From an uncultured Methanomicrobiales archaeon (lineage in GTDB: Archaea > Thermoplasmatota > Thermoplasmata > Methanomassiliicoccales > Methanomethylophilaceae), in NCBI GenBank assembly GCA_937892275.1, contig CALAVG010000223.1, positions 1 to 45,932 of the forward strand: a DNA stretch of 45,932 nt, given 5' to 3'. Below are positions 15,366 through 23,756 of the stretch, piece after piece. The position numbers and the translations under genes are program-made. The notes beneath the pieces were generated by a model. That model ran no database searches, had not been told where the DNA came from, and worked only from the letters and a program-made list of their open reading frames with translations. Position 1 is the stretch's first letter, and every line of letters starts with the position of its first letter.

Positions 15366-17177
15366 TCAGTTGTACAGACTGCTTTCCTGCACCAGATAGC
15401 AGTAGGTCATGGCAGGCAGATGCGACATGAGGATGATCTTGTAGTTTCCGACCATCGACCGTGCATACGGGTCCGACAGCAGGTTGTATACGTTGCCGCC
15501 GGCGTAACGCTTGGCCACATTGATCAGTTGGTACAGGGAATTCATTATGTTGGAGGTGAACTCCTCGCAGCCGTTGTTTTTCGTCGCTTCCTTGACCAAC
15601 GGTGTGAAATGCTCGTCGAAGGACGCCTTGTCGCCAGAGTATTTCTCAAGATCCATCAGGAAGAATATCATCTGGGTGGAATCGCCGACGAGCTGCTGCA
15701 TGACGCCCGGTTTCATGAACGATACGTAGATGAACTGGACGAAGTCGTCCTCGATGTTCTTGTTGTAGAACTCTCTGTCGCCTACGGCGTCGAAGAACTT
15801 CACGAAGAATCCTTCCCAGAGCTGCTTCAGGTCCTTGATGTCCGATATCACTGCGAATTTGGACATGTCGTATCCAGAGACTATGCTGGGGTCGTAGTAC
15901 TTTCCGATGAGCTCCAGCATCTTGGTGCGGGAGGTCTCGTCGTGCGAAGGAAGGTCGACAGCGTGTCCGAACCTAACGAATCCGTAGGCCTTGGGGGGCA
16001 CGTAGGTGACCGGGTCGTCTCCGTTGATGACGTACCAGATGTTGTCGTAACGGGAGTCGGTGGGGGATACGTGATCGTTGCTTGGGAGTCCGCACAGGGG
16101 AGTCTCGAATGAGAATCCGTACACGTCATCCTTGGTGAGCTCGATGTTCCCTATCCTCTCTGCGACCTTGCCCTCTGCGATTGCATCGGACAGGTATGCT
16201 GCCGCAAGGTTCGCACCTGCTGCAGTCCTGCTGTATCCGGTCAGGAGGATCTTGGTCTTTCCGGTGATCCCGTTATCCTTGATGAAGTCCCTCAGGCAGT
16301 CCAGTGCCTCGTTGCATGCGAGGGTGAATCCCGTGTGGTCCCCGCTGGCCCCGAGCATGACGTTGGCCGCGAACTCGGTGGTGTAGTTGGTACCGTTGAG
16401 CATGACGAGGATCAGGTTGTATCCGTTCCATTCCTTGGAACCGATGGCCACATCCGTCGAACGGATGGTGGGGCTGGTCTTGTATGCATCGTTGGTATCA
16501 GCGTTGAGATATCCCATGCCCCTCATGAGCCTGAGGACGGACTTTCCCCTCTCGCTGTCCACGTTGGCGGTGCTGAGCTCGAGACCGAGGGCGAACATCA
16601 TCATGTCAGGATTCCTCTGGGTAGCAGGCATCTTGAACATGCTGTCTCCGTAGTACACGGGGAGGGTGACGTTCTTGCTCAGCATGAACTCATAGGTGTT
16701 GACATCGTACTGCTGGATGTCCGCATCGCCTTTGTGGTCGAAGTAGTAGAGTTCGATTCCGAACCCGTCCTTGGCCGTCATCGAGATGCTGGGCTTGCCG
16801 TCAGCGTTGAGGGAAGCGTTGAGGCTTCCGGATTTGATCTTATCGAAAACGAATACGTAATCAATGGGGGATGCGTCCAGATAGGTGCTGAAGATGACAA
16901 TGTTGGATTCATCGCAGACCATAGGATCGTTGTTCCATCCTTTTATGTCACCGAAATAGTCGATGATGATGTCATTGTTCAACTTGACTTTGGGAGATAT
17001 GTCTATTCTCTTGTTGTCCTTGGTAACGAAGCCGAAATCATCCAATTTATCGTCGGCATCGTATATGTCGGCAACTGTGACATCCGAATAGCCTCCGTTG
17101 TTGATAATGACGAACGCACCGAATGCCACCGCAGCTATTGCTACGACTGCGATGACAATCGCGTATTCATTCTTCAT
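15366..17177 (-). CDS. Membrane-anchored lipase-like alpha/beta hydrolase (class 3 type)
   Basis: A 603-residue protein with an N-terminal hydrophobic anchor (residues ~6-27) followed by INNGG, so the bulk is outside the cell. Residues ~300-440 resemble class 3 (fungal-type) lipases: the nucleophile strand ILLTGYSRTAAGANLAAAYL, the acid loop VINGDDPVTYVPPKAYGFVRFG, and a C-terminal histidine in SHLPAMTYCYLV that could complete the triad. The elbow reads GYSRT, where the last glycine of GxSxG is threonine. The first ~270 residues and the segment 440-570 are not recognised. Substrate could be host or microbial lipid or a polymer; that is inference. Confidence 0.65.
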   Translation of the reverse strand: MKNEYAIVIAVVAIAAVAFGAFVIINNGGYSDVTVADIYDADDKLDDFGFVTKDNKRIDISPKVKLNNDIIIDYFGDIKGWNNDPMVCDESNIVIFSTYLDASPIDYVFVFDKIKSGSLNASLNADGKPSISMTAKDGFGIELYYFDHKGDADIQQYDVNTYEFMLSKNVTLPVYYGDSMFKMPATQRNPDMMMFALGLELSTANVDSERGKSVLRLMRGMGYLNADTNDAYKTSPTIRSTDVAIGSKEWNGYNLILVMLNGTNYTTEFAANVMLGASGDHTGFTLACNEALDCLRDFIKDNGITGKTKILLTGYSRTAAGANLAAAYLSDAIAEGKVAERIGNIELTKDDVYGFSFETPLCGLPSNDHVSPTDSRYDNIWYVINGDDPVTYVPPKAYGFVRFGHAVDLPSHDETSRTKMLELIGKYYDPSIVSGYDMSKFAVISDIKDLKQLWEGFFVKFFDAVGDREFYNKNIEDDFVQFIYVSFMKPGVMQQLVGDSTQMIFFLMDLEKYSGDKASFDEHFTPLVKEATKNNGCEEFTSNIMNSLYQLINVAKRYAGGNVYNLLSDPYARSMVGNYKIILMSHLPAMTYCYLVQESSLYN

Positions 17178-17203
17178 ATCGATAAGACGCGACTGTTCCG
17201 TAT

Positions 17204-17674
17204 TTAACGCTTAGTAAGAAATTCTTCACCCATATGCGAGAGGGATTCTGCATCGGAAGGGGTGAGAAGAACGTCCAGAAGACCTTCGGAATCCTTGCGT
17301 TCCTGCTCGGAGAATGAATCGAAAACGCCTATGATGAGCAGATCGCTGCCGAACATGTCTCTCATCATCTGGGCCTCTTTCAGGGATCCGGTAGTCGTCG
17401 CTGCTCTGTGCACTCCGCTGTCGTAAACGACGCACAGTCCTTCCACATTATCGACCTTGGCGGTCTCGGGGTCCATTACGTTGTCGTCGCCCACGACAGA
17501 GATCGTTTCCGTATCCGGTTCGGTTTTGTCCGCACCGGTGATGAATGACCCTGTCCTCCTAATGACGGCAGGGTCGTTTATGACCGATGTCCCGCAGCCC
17601 TTCAGGCATACTACGGCCGCTTCTATGGAACGGTCCTCCAATGATTGTGCCAGGAGCTCCGGGATGTCTGTCAT
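17204..17674 (-). CDS. DUF2099-like protein (short relative of methanogenesis marker protein 8)
   Basis: A 156-residue protein. AAVVCLKGCGTSVINDPAVI, RTGSFITG and the later ETAKVDNVEGLCVVYDSGVHRAATTT resemble the C-terminal half of DUF2099, found in methanogens as marker protein 8 with unknown function. Known members are roughly 270 or more residues, and the N-terminal half is missing here. Its ATG lies four bases after the cyclophilin stop (GAGTGATCCC between), so both form one operon. It ends in TAA. The relation is from motif recall and needs a profile search. Confidence 0.45.
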   Translation of the reverse strand: MTDIPELLAQSLEDRSIEAAVVCLKGCGTSVINDPAVIRRTGSFITGADKTEPDTETISVVGDDNVMDPETAKVDNVEGLCVVYDSGVHRAATTTGSLKEAQMMRDMFGSDLLIIGVFDSFSEQERKDSEGLLDVLLTPSDAESLSHMGEEFLTKR

Positions 17675-17678
17675 GGGA

Positions 17679-18161
17679 TCACTCTTCCACTACTTCCATG
17701 GAGATGATCTTCACGTCTTCGAGAGGCCTGTCGCGCCTGTCGGTCTCGACCCTGTTGATCTTGTCGGCGACGTCCATTCCCTCGATGACGGTTCCGAATA
17801 CAGGGTGTGCGGAAGGTGTCCTGGGATCCTCCTTGTCGAGGTATGTGTTGTCGACGACGTTGATGAAGAACTGGCTTCCTCCGCTGTGGGGCCTTCCGGT
17901 GTTGGCCATGGAGATCGTACCCCTGACGTTGGAGTGTCCCTTTCCGAACTCGTCCTCGATGGTGTATCCGGGTCCGCCCATTCCGGTTCCCTCGGGGTCC
18001 CCTCCCTGGTTCATGAAGTCCTGGATGACCCTGTGGAAGATCGTGTTGTTGTAGAATCCCTCTTTGGAGAGCTTGATGAAGTTGCCTGTGGTGATGGGCA
18101 TGTCATCGTGCATGCGGATCTTGATGTCACCCATACTCGTGTGCATGATTACGATTGTCAT
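17679..18161 (-). CDS. Cyclophilin-type peptidyl-prolyl isomerase
   Basis: A 160-residue single-domain cyclophilin that speeds cis/trans proline isomerisation in the cytoplasm (no signal peptide). Active-site marks: FHRVIQDFMNQGGDPEGTGMGG (in part, residues ~42-63; the catalytic arginine is in FHRV), GTISMANTGRPHSGGSQFFI (~80-99) and HPVFGTVIEGMDV (~118). A TTTTAGT box about 27 bases upstream and no ribosome binding site suggest a leaderless message. First gene of the pair with the DUF2099-like protein. Confidence 0.93.
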   Translation of the reverse strand: MTIVIMHTSMGDIKIRMHDDMPITTGNFIKLSKEGFYNNTIFHRVIQDFMNQGGDPEGTGMGGPGYTIEDEFGKGHSNVRGTISMANTGRPHSGGSQFFINVVDNTYLDKEDPRTPSAHPVFGTVIEGMDVADKINRVETDRRDRPLEDVKIISMEVVEE

Positions 18162-18277
18162 GATACTGTGATAGAGGTCATTGACTAAAAGGTTGGTATC
18201 GGTTCAATGACTGTCCGCCGATCGAAATCGAATAACCCCAGGCGTCGGACACTGCAATCGGCACCTTGGGATACTAT

Positions 18278-18306
18278 TAGTGACACGAATTCAATAATAG
18301 TGTTAC
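18278..18306 (+). promoter_or_regulatory. Twin TAGTGNNAC sites before the flavoprotein gene
   Basis: TAGTGACAC (18278-18286) and TAGTGTTAC (18298-18306) are spaced exactly 20 bases apart, two helical turns, and end just before the TATA-like box TTAAAATAT (18307-18315). ACTATTA and TAATAGT around them also form an inverted repeat. This fits a regulator site. Confidence 0.4.
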
Positions 18307-18385
18307 TTAAAATATCCCATGTCTATGGCCTGAGGAAGTCTTCGACAGTTTCATTAATGTGCTTTCTGTAAGTCACTTGGTTACT

Positions 18386-19015
18386 ATGAAAGTTCTTTTA
18401 ATCAATGGAAGCCCCCACGAGCACGGTTGTACATACACATCCCTGAAGGAAGTAGCGGACACCCTCGAAAAGAGCGGTGTCTCAACAGAGATCCACTGGA
18501 TAGGTAAAGGCGATGTCTCGGGATGCCGCGGATGCGGTTACTGCGGTAAAAAGGGAAAATGCGTCATAGACGACGATGTCAACAGGATCGGAGAGAGGTT
18601 AGACGAATTCGACGGATTCGTCTTAGGTGCCCCCGTATACTATTCTGGACCTGCAGGTCAGGTCACGGCATGGATGGATCGTTTCTTCTATTCGAACTCA
18701 GGGAAGTTTGGCGGTAAGATCGGAGCATGTGTGGTAAATGCACGCAGGGGAGGAAACTCCGCTACATTCGAGAGACTTAACCAGTACTTCCTGATGACGC
18801 GCATGATCGTCCCCGGATCCCAGTACTGGAATATGACCCACGGATTCACTCCCGATGATGTCAGGAAGGACAAGGAAGGTCTTCAGACCATGAGGACACT
18901 TGGCAGGAGCATATCTTGGCTCTTGAAGTGCATCGAGGCCGGAAAGAAGGAGGGATTGGAGTTCCCGGAGCCTGAAGTGCCAATATTCACCAACTTCATC
19001 ATGCCGAAAGAGTGA
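18386..19015 (+). CDS. Iron-sulfur flavoprotein / FMN reductase family
   Basis: A 209-residue flavodoxin-like protein. MKVLLINGSPHEHGCTYTSL is the FMN phosphate loop; CRGCGYCGKKGKC (~47-59) is a C-x2-C-x2-C-x5-C cluster motif as in the methanogen iron-sulfur flavoprotein Isf, which holds a [4Fe-4S] cluster. APVYYSGPAGQVTAWMDRFFY binds the flavin ring. Isf proteins move electrons from ferredoxin and are linked to oxygen or peroxide defence. The ATG at 18386 begins the conserved core; an in-frame ATG at 18359 adds nine unlike residues. Regulation by the twin sites upstream is likely. Confidence 0.85.
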   Translation: MKVLLINGSPHEHGCTYTSLKEVADTLEKSGVSTEIHWIGKGDVSGCRGCGYCGKKGKCVIDDDVNRIGERLDEFDGFVLGAPVYYSGPAGQVTAWMDRFFYSNSGKFGGKIGACVVNARRGGNSATFERLNQYFLMTRMIVPGSQYWNMTHGFTPDDVRKDKEGLQTMRTLGRSISWLLKCIEAGKKEGLEFPEPEVPIFTNFIMPKE

Positions 19016-19048
19016 GTTATTTCAGATAGTTCGCGTTGGTGCATTCAT

Positions 19049-20071
19049 ATGAAAGTGAGACAGGCAGTCGTCATGGTGGGTGGGAAGGGCACAAGGCTCC
19101 TCCCCCTGACAGAGAATCATCCCAAACCGATCCTTTCCGTAGCCGACAGACCATGCATCTGGTATCTTGTAAGGTCGCTGGCCCGCGCAGGCATAGAGGA
19201 GGTCATCCTCGCATGCGGCTACAAGCCGGGGCACATGGAGGCCCTCGGTGACGGTTCCGATCTCGGTATCAGAATCATTTACTCCTATGAGGACGAGCCC
19301 AGGGGCACCGCAGGTGCCATGAAACTTGTGGAGGACCGTCTCGACGATGCATTTGTCGCATGCAACGGCGATGTCTTCGCAGATATCGATGTCAAGGAGG
19401 AGATCAATCTGCACATCTCCACTGGAGCTTCGATAACCATTGCTCTCACACCCGTGGAGAATCCCACGGAGTTCGGTATCGTTCGCACGGAAGCGGACGG
19501 ACGCATCACGGAATTCAAGGAGAAACCCAAACCGGAGGAGGTCTTCTCCAACCTCATCAATGCAGGCGTATACGTGGTGAACCGTTCGGTCTTAGGATAT
19601 GTGCCAGAGGATACGTTCTTCGACTTCTCGAAGGACCTTGTACCGCTCGTGATGAAGGACGACGGACGCATACAGGGATACACTCTAAACGGTTTGTGGA
19701 TGGACGTCGGACATCCGCACGATCTCCTTGAGGCCAATCTCGCGGTCTCCAACCGCGAATACTCCAAGAGGTCTTTCCCCGTCGAGGATTCCTGCATCCG
19801 TGGTGACTTCTACATGGGAGAGGGATCCAAGGTGGCCAACTCCGAATTGAAATCATCGGTGGTCCTCAAGGGATGCACCGTGAAGGATTCCAGCCTGAAC
19901 AGGGTACTGGTGATGAAGGGATGCACCGTGAAGGGCGCACACATCGAGAACTCCATCATCGGCGAGGGGAGCACCATAAAGGAAGGGTGCAGGATCGTCA
20001 ATGCGGTGCTTGCTGACAACACCGTCCTCGAACCCGGCACGGAGATGGACGGTGGCAGGAAGGTCCGATGA
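19049..20071 (+). CDS. Sugar-1-phosphate nucleotidyltransferase (candidate heptose-1-phosphate guanylyltransferase)
   Basis: A 340-residue enzyme with a nucleotidyltransferase domain (~1-240) and a left-handed beta-helix tail (~250-335). The activation loop is VGGKGTRLLPLTENHPKP (~10-27), the metal/nucleotide site CNGDVF (~108) and the sugar site WMDVGHPHDLLEAN (~218-231). This layout is common to GDP-mannose pyrophosphorylases and glucose-1-phosphate transferases. The next three genes make heptose phosphate, so the HddC role (GTP + heptose 1-phosphate) is likely but not provable; mannose-1-phosphate is the main alternative. It starts 33 bases after the flavoprotein, perhaps as part of that transcript. 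Confidence 0.85.
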   Translation: MKVRQAVVMVGGKGTRLLPLTENHPKPILSVADRPCIWYLVRSLARAGIEEVILACGYKPGHMEALGDGSDLGIRIIYSYEDEPRGTAGAMKLVEDRLDDAFVACNGDVFADIDVKEEINLHISTGASITIALTPVENPTEFGIVRTEADGRITEFKEKPKPEEVFSNLINAGVYVVNRSVLGYVPEDTFFDFSKDLVPLVMKDDGRIQGYTLNGLWMDVGHPHDLLEANLAVSNREYSKRSFPVEDSCIRGDFYMGEGSKVANSELKSSVVLKGCTVKDSSLNRVLVMKGCTVKGAHIENSIIGEGSTIKEGCRIVNAVLADNTVLEPGTEMDGGRKVR

Positions 20072-20094
20072 CCTCTGACCTATAAGCGCGCACG

Positions 20095-20102
20095 TTTATA
20101 TC
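20095..20102 (+). promoter_or_regulatory. TATA box of the heptose gene set
   Basis: TTTATATC in the 113-base gap before the kinase gene. A start near 20125 gives a leader of about 60 nt, so the kinase, GmhA and GmhB genes have their own promoter. Confidence 0.5.
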
Positions 20103-20184
20103 TTAAGGGGCGCTACGAGTTTACAAAAGATGGCATAGCCTTTGCGAAAGTGCATTGGATTGATGCTTAAATGAAGGTATCAGG

Positions 20185-21204
20185 ATGGGAACCATACACT
20201 ACAGGGCCAGAGCCCCCCTTAGATTGGGTTTTGTGGGAGGAGGTACGGATGTCGATCCGTATGCTTCGCAGAAGGGCGGAGCGGTGTTCAACACCACTAT
20301 CAATCGTTATGCTTACTGCACGATTACACCTACCAACGACCATTCCATGTCGGTCCATTCCATCGATTACGGGAAGTACGAGGCACCTCTGGACAAGGGA
20401 CCTCTCCCGCTGGACGGGAACATGGATCTGATTAAGGCGGTGGCCAACCACTTCGGAATCACCGACGGATTCAATCTCGTCCTCCAATCAGAGGCACCGC
20501 CCGGATCGGGATTGGGAGGATCGTCCACGGTCATAGTTGCAATAATTGCGGCCACATGCGAATGGCTCGGAGAGAAGATGACCGCCAGCGACATGGCGCA
20601 CCTAGCCTACCACCTCGAGAGGGAGGTCATAGGTCTGAAGGGAGGAAAGCAGGACCAGTACGCCGCGGTCTTCGGAGGATTCAACCTCATGAGGTTCGCC
20701 GCCGACCATGTCGACGTAAACCGTGTGAACATCGCAGAGGAAACAATCAACGAGCTCCAGTACCGCTCGCTGCTCTGTTACACCGGAACACCCCGCGAAT
20801 CCGCCAAGATCATAGAGAGCCAGGTCGCTTCATACAAGGCGGGACAGAACGAGGATGCGCTCGATGCGACGAAGGCGCTCGCATTGGATATGGCCCACGC
20901 ATTGGAACTGGGTGACATCCAAGATGCGGCGAAGATCCTGGATGACGCATGGGTGCTCAAGAAGAAGTTTTCAAGCAAGATCACCAATCCTCAGATCGAC
21001 GCAATCTACAACGCGGCGAAGTCCGCCGGAGCTATCGGAGGGAAGATTTCCGGAGCCGGAGGCGGAGGATTCATGCATTTCATATGCGAATACGACACGA
21101 AGTATCAGGTCGCACAGGAGCTGCGCAGATACGGTGTCAAGATAACCGATTTCATGTACGAACCCAAGGGAGTGACCTCTTGGAGGTATGACAATGATAG
21201 ATGA
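20185..21204 (+). CDS. hddA: D-glycero-D-manno-heptose 7-phosphate kinase (GHMP family)
   Basis: A 339-residue GHMP kinase. ARAPLRLGFVGGGTDVDPYA opens the fold as in HddA and fucokinase-like sugar kinases; the ATP loop is PPGSGLGGSST (~108-118); the third motif is KISGAGGGGFMHF (~285). HddA phosphorylates C1 of heptose 7-phosphate to give the 1,7-bisphosphate. The flanking GmhA and GmhB genes provide its substrate and take its product, which makes this assignment much stronger than sequence alone. AAGGTATC precedes the ATG. The stop overlaps the GmhA start by 11 bases. Confidence 0.85.
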   Translation: MGTIHYRARAPLRLGFVGGGTDVDPYASQKGGAVFNTTINRYAYCTITPTNDHSMSVHSIDYGKYEAPLDKGPLPLDGNMDLIKAVANHFGITDGFNLVLQSEAPPGSGLGGSSTVIVAIIAATCEWLGEKMTASDMAHLAYHLEREVIGLKGGKQDQYAAVFGGFNLMRFAADHVDVNRVNIAEETINELQYRSLLCYTGTPRESAKIIESQVASYKAGQNEDALDATKALALDMAHALELGDIQDAAKILDDAWVLKKKFSSKITNPQIDAIYNAAKSAGAIGGKISGAGGGGFMHFICEYDTKYQVAQELRRYGVKITDFMYEPKGVTSWRYDNDR

Positions 21205-21751
21205 CATCAAAGCACAGCTGAAGAGGAGTTCAGAGACAATAGCCAGCATCAATCCCGACCAGGTTCTCGCAGCAGCGAACCTGTGCGTGGAGTCCATCCG
21301 CAACGGCGGTCAGATAATATTCATGGGCAACGGAGGTTCCTCCGCGGATGCCCAGCACATCGCGGCAGAGCTCTCCGGACGTTACATGATGGAGAGGCCC
21401 GCGCTTCCCAGCATCTGTCTTTCCAACATAGCACCCGTCACCGCCATCGGTAACGATTACAGCTACGACATCGTCTTCAAGAGACAGGTCGAGGCCAACT
21501 GCAGAAAAGGGGACGTTGTCGTCGGACTGTCCACATCAGGCAACTCCAAGAACGTCGTTCTCGCAATGGAGGCCGCAAAGGAGAGGAGGGCCAAGCTGCT
21601 CACCTTCACCGGCGACGGCGGAAAGATGAGGGACATGGCGGATGTCGCTGTTGTGATCCCCTCCAAGGAGACGCCCCGTATCCAGGAAGGATACCTCTGC
21701 GCATGTCACATAATGTGCGGTCTCATCGAGCAGATCCTCTATGGTCAGTAA
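21194..21751 (+). CDS. gmhA: Sedoheptulose 7-phosphate isomerase
   Basis: A 185-residue SIS-domain isomerase that turns sedoheptulose 7-phosphate into D-glycero-D-manno-heptose 7-phosphate. GNGGSSADAQHIAAELSGRY (~46-65) is the GmhA signature including the catalytic glutamate. GLSTSGNSKNVV binds phosphate, and CACHIMCGLIEQ holds the catalytic histidine (~174). A perfect GGAGGT lies 6 bases before the ATG at 21194; the earlier in-frame ATG at 21188 is too close to it. The gene overlaps its neighbours at both ends by 11 bases, which points to coupled translation. Confidence 0.93.
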   Translation: MIDDIKAQLKRSSETIASINPDQVLAAANLCVESIRNGGQIIFMGNGGSSADAQHIAAELSGRYMMERPALPSICLSNIAPVTAIGNDYSYDIVFKRQVEANCRKGDVVVGLSTSGNSKNVVLAMEAAKERRAKLLTFTGDGGKMRDMADVAVVIPSKETPRIQEGYLCACHIMCGLIEQILYGQ

Positions 21752-22232
21752 GGCAGTGTTCGTCGACAGGGACGACACCCTGGCGAAGGACGTACCGTAT
21801 TGTGACGATCCGGACAAGTTCAACGTCTATCCGGATGTACCAGCAGCCATAGCCAAACTCAATGCCGCAGGCTTCCTGGTGATCGTGATCACCAACCAAT
21901 CCGGCATAGGCCGCGGTTACTTCGGCGTGGAGACACTGGGAAGGGTACATGACAAGATGCTCTCCCAGATTTCTGCCGGAGGAGGCCGTGTCGACGACAT
22001 ATTCTTCTGTCCCCATACCCCGGACGACCGTTGCAAATGCAGGAAACCCGAGATAGGCCTGGGCCTCCAGGCCGTCGAAAAGTACGACATAGACGTCTCC
22101 CAGTCGTACATGATAGGTGACGCCGACAAGGACATCGAATTCGGGCAGAAGCTCGGTTGCAGAAGGTCGATTAGGGTCGGGCGTGGACTGACATTCTCCG
22201 ATGCCGTCGGGCTGATCCTTAAGGACTGTTGA
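21741..22232 (+). CDS. gmhB: D-glycero-D-manno-heptose 1,7-bisphosphate 7-phosphatase
   Basis: A 163-residue HAD phosphatase that removes the 7-phosphate. The nucleophile motif is FVDRDDTL (D9 and D11; the usual DRDGT has glycine where this has a third aspartate), motif II is ITNQSGIGRGYF (~52-63), the zinc loop CPHTPDDRCKCRKP (~93-106) is characteristic of GmhB, and motif IV is IGDADKDIEFG (~127). Histidinol-phosphatase-like activity is the only close alternative, and context rules against it. Last gene of the set; an inverted repeat overlaps its stop codon. Confidence 0.92.
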   Translation: MVSKAVFVDRDDTLAKDVPYCDDPDKFNVYPDVPAAIAKLNAAGFLVIVITNQSGIGRGYFGVETLGRVHDKMLSQISAGGGRVDDIFFCPHTPDDRCKCRKPEIGLGLQAVEKYDIDVSQSYMIGDADKDIEFGQKLGCRRSIRVGRGLTFSDAVGLILKDC

Positions 22233-22247
22233 CGTCCAATTGTCAAC
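22228..22247 (+). repeat. Inverted repeat between GmhB and flippase genes
   Basis: GTTGAC-GTCCAATT-GTCAAC spans the GmhB stop codon. It may be a weak attenuator or a protein site; 10 bases later comes CTTTTAATAATTA, a possible TATA region. Confidence 0.35.
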
Positions 22248-22267
22248 GATAGCCTTTTAATAATTAC

Positions 22268-23755
22268 ATGCATGGCTTAGCAAGGATTGGTCCCTTGCTA
22301 GCCCGCAATTTCACGTTCAAGGTCTTCTCCCAATTACTGGCAGCGTTGATGGCATTCGCTTCCATGATGGTGATGAGCAGGTACGTGGCGAGCGAGTACG
22401 GGGTTATGATGTGGGGTCTTGCCCTCGTCAGTCTCGTTAACACTGTTGCGGACTTAGGATTCAATTCTGCCAATCTCAAGTTCATCGCCAAGGAAGGCTA
22501 TGACAAACAGGCCTGTTTCAGTACCTTCATGGTCGTCAAGCTCATCCTGACGGCGATAATGATTTTGATAACGCTGGTCACCCTGTTCGTAATGGAGGCC
22601 TCCGGATCCATATCCGAAGAAGCGGTCATCGTCTGTCTGATCTTCATAATCTATCAGGTCATTTCGAACTTCCAGTTTGCCGTTTATTACACGCTGGACG
22701 GACTGCAGATGAGCGGTAAGAGCTCTTATCTGACCATCATCGAGTGCAGCATCAGGAACATCGTCCTGGTCGTGATGGCCTTCGCATATGTGGATGCCAC
22801 AACGCTGAGCTCCGCATACGTCATCGGTACCGCGGTCTCAGGAGTGGTAAGTTTCATCCTGATCTGGAGAGAGGGCATCAGACTCGTCAAACCGATCTAT
22901 CTTAGAGAATACTCCATGTTCGCCATGCCTCTGGCAGCGGCATTGATCCTGACATCGGTCGTGACGAACCTGGACAAGGTCATTCTTGGACTGTCCTATG
23001 AGAGTATCGAGGTCACTTTCTACAGCACTGCCGTGGGATTGATCGCATCGTTCACATCCTTCGGGATATCGCTCAACACAGTTTTGCTCCCGCATCTGTC
23101 CCATACGATGGAGGACTCCAAATATACGGAGAAGACCATCTGGGGCCTCGAGAGGATGATGTGCACCCTCCTCCTGCCTTTTGTGGCATTCTTCATCGCT
23201 TATGGTAAGGAGATTGCCACTGTGCTGTTCGGAGATCATATGACACCTGCCGGAGCCGAGATATCGATTCTGGCGGTCTACATCATCCCGTTCGTATTCG
23301 CAGGTATAATGACGCAGGTCCTGTACGCTGCCAACAAGGGCAATGCGTATCTGAGGGCATCCGTGATTCTTTGCATCAGTGCTGTCCTAGGGTTCTTTTT
23401 GCTCATTCCGGAAACGGGAGTTCTTCCCTTCGACTTCAGCTACGGAGGGAACGGTGCGGCGGTCTCTGTCGTCATCGCATACACGCTCTTCTTCCTGGTC
23501 CTGTCCTACATGGTGAAGAGGTACACCGGATTCAGGATGTACCCCAGGATTTGGAAGATTGCAATTGCTTTCGCTATCACGCTCACATTGCTTTACTGCC
23601 TGGACTTCTTCGTCGGAGTGCATGGCTTCATGATGCTCGCCATAGGCGGAATAATGGGAGAGACCATCTTCCTTGCTCTGCTCATAGTCATGCGCGAACT
23701 GAAGGCGCAGCACATCTGGAGCGTATGGAAGAAGCTCAGGGACGATAAGGATTGA
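22268..23755 (+). CDS. Wzx-like polysaccharide flippase
   Basis: A 495-residue membrane protein with about 12-14 predicted helices, related to the Wzx/MurJ (MOP) superfamily that turns lipid-linked sugars across the cytoplasmic membrane. LARNFTFKVFSQLLAALMAFASMMVMSRY and YGVMMWGLALVSLVNTVADLGFNSANLKFIAKE (partly quoted, residues ~12-75) show the usual N-terminal lobe; LDKVILGLSYESIEVTFYS and GISLNTVLLPHLSH mark the second lobe. The last third is weaker. It follows the heptose genes on the same strand and most simply exports the heptose-containing glycan on a polyprenyl carrier. Export of another glycan is possible. Confidence 0.82.
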   Translation: MHGLARIGPLLARNFTFKVFSQLLAALMAFASMMVMSRYVASEYGVMMWGLALVSLVNTVADLGFNSANLKFIAKEGYDKQACFSTFMVVKLILTAIMILITLVTLFVMEASGSISEEAVIVCLIFIIYQVISNFQFAVYYTLDGLQMSGKSSYLTIIECSIRNIVLVVMAFAYVDATTLSSAYVIGTAVSGVVSFILIWREGIRLVKPIYLREYSMFAMPLAAALILTSVVTNLDKVILGLSYESIEVTFYSTAVGLIASFTSFGISLNTVLLPHLSHTMEDSKYTEKTIWGLERMMCTLLLPFVAFFIAYGKEIATVLFGDHMTPAGAEISILAVYIIPFVFAGIMTQVLYAANKGNAYLRASVILCISAVLGFFLLIPETGVLPFDFSYGGNGAAVSVVIAYTLFFLVLSYMVKRYTGFRMYPRIWKIAIAFAITLTLLYCLDFFVGVHGFMMLAIGGIMGETIFLALLIVMRELKAQHIWSVWKKLRDDKD

Positions 23756-23756
23756 T

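Noticed and set aside
15309..17207. Long plus-strand frames opposite the lipase-like gene
   Set aside because: Antisense shadows; the minus-strand gene has a signal anchor, lipase motifs and correct codon bias.
18162..18385. A tRNA or riboswitch in this gap
   Set aside because: TGTCCG/CGGACA and GCCGAT/ATCGGC pairs are present, but no cloverleaf or known riboswitch core could be built.
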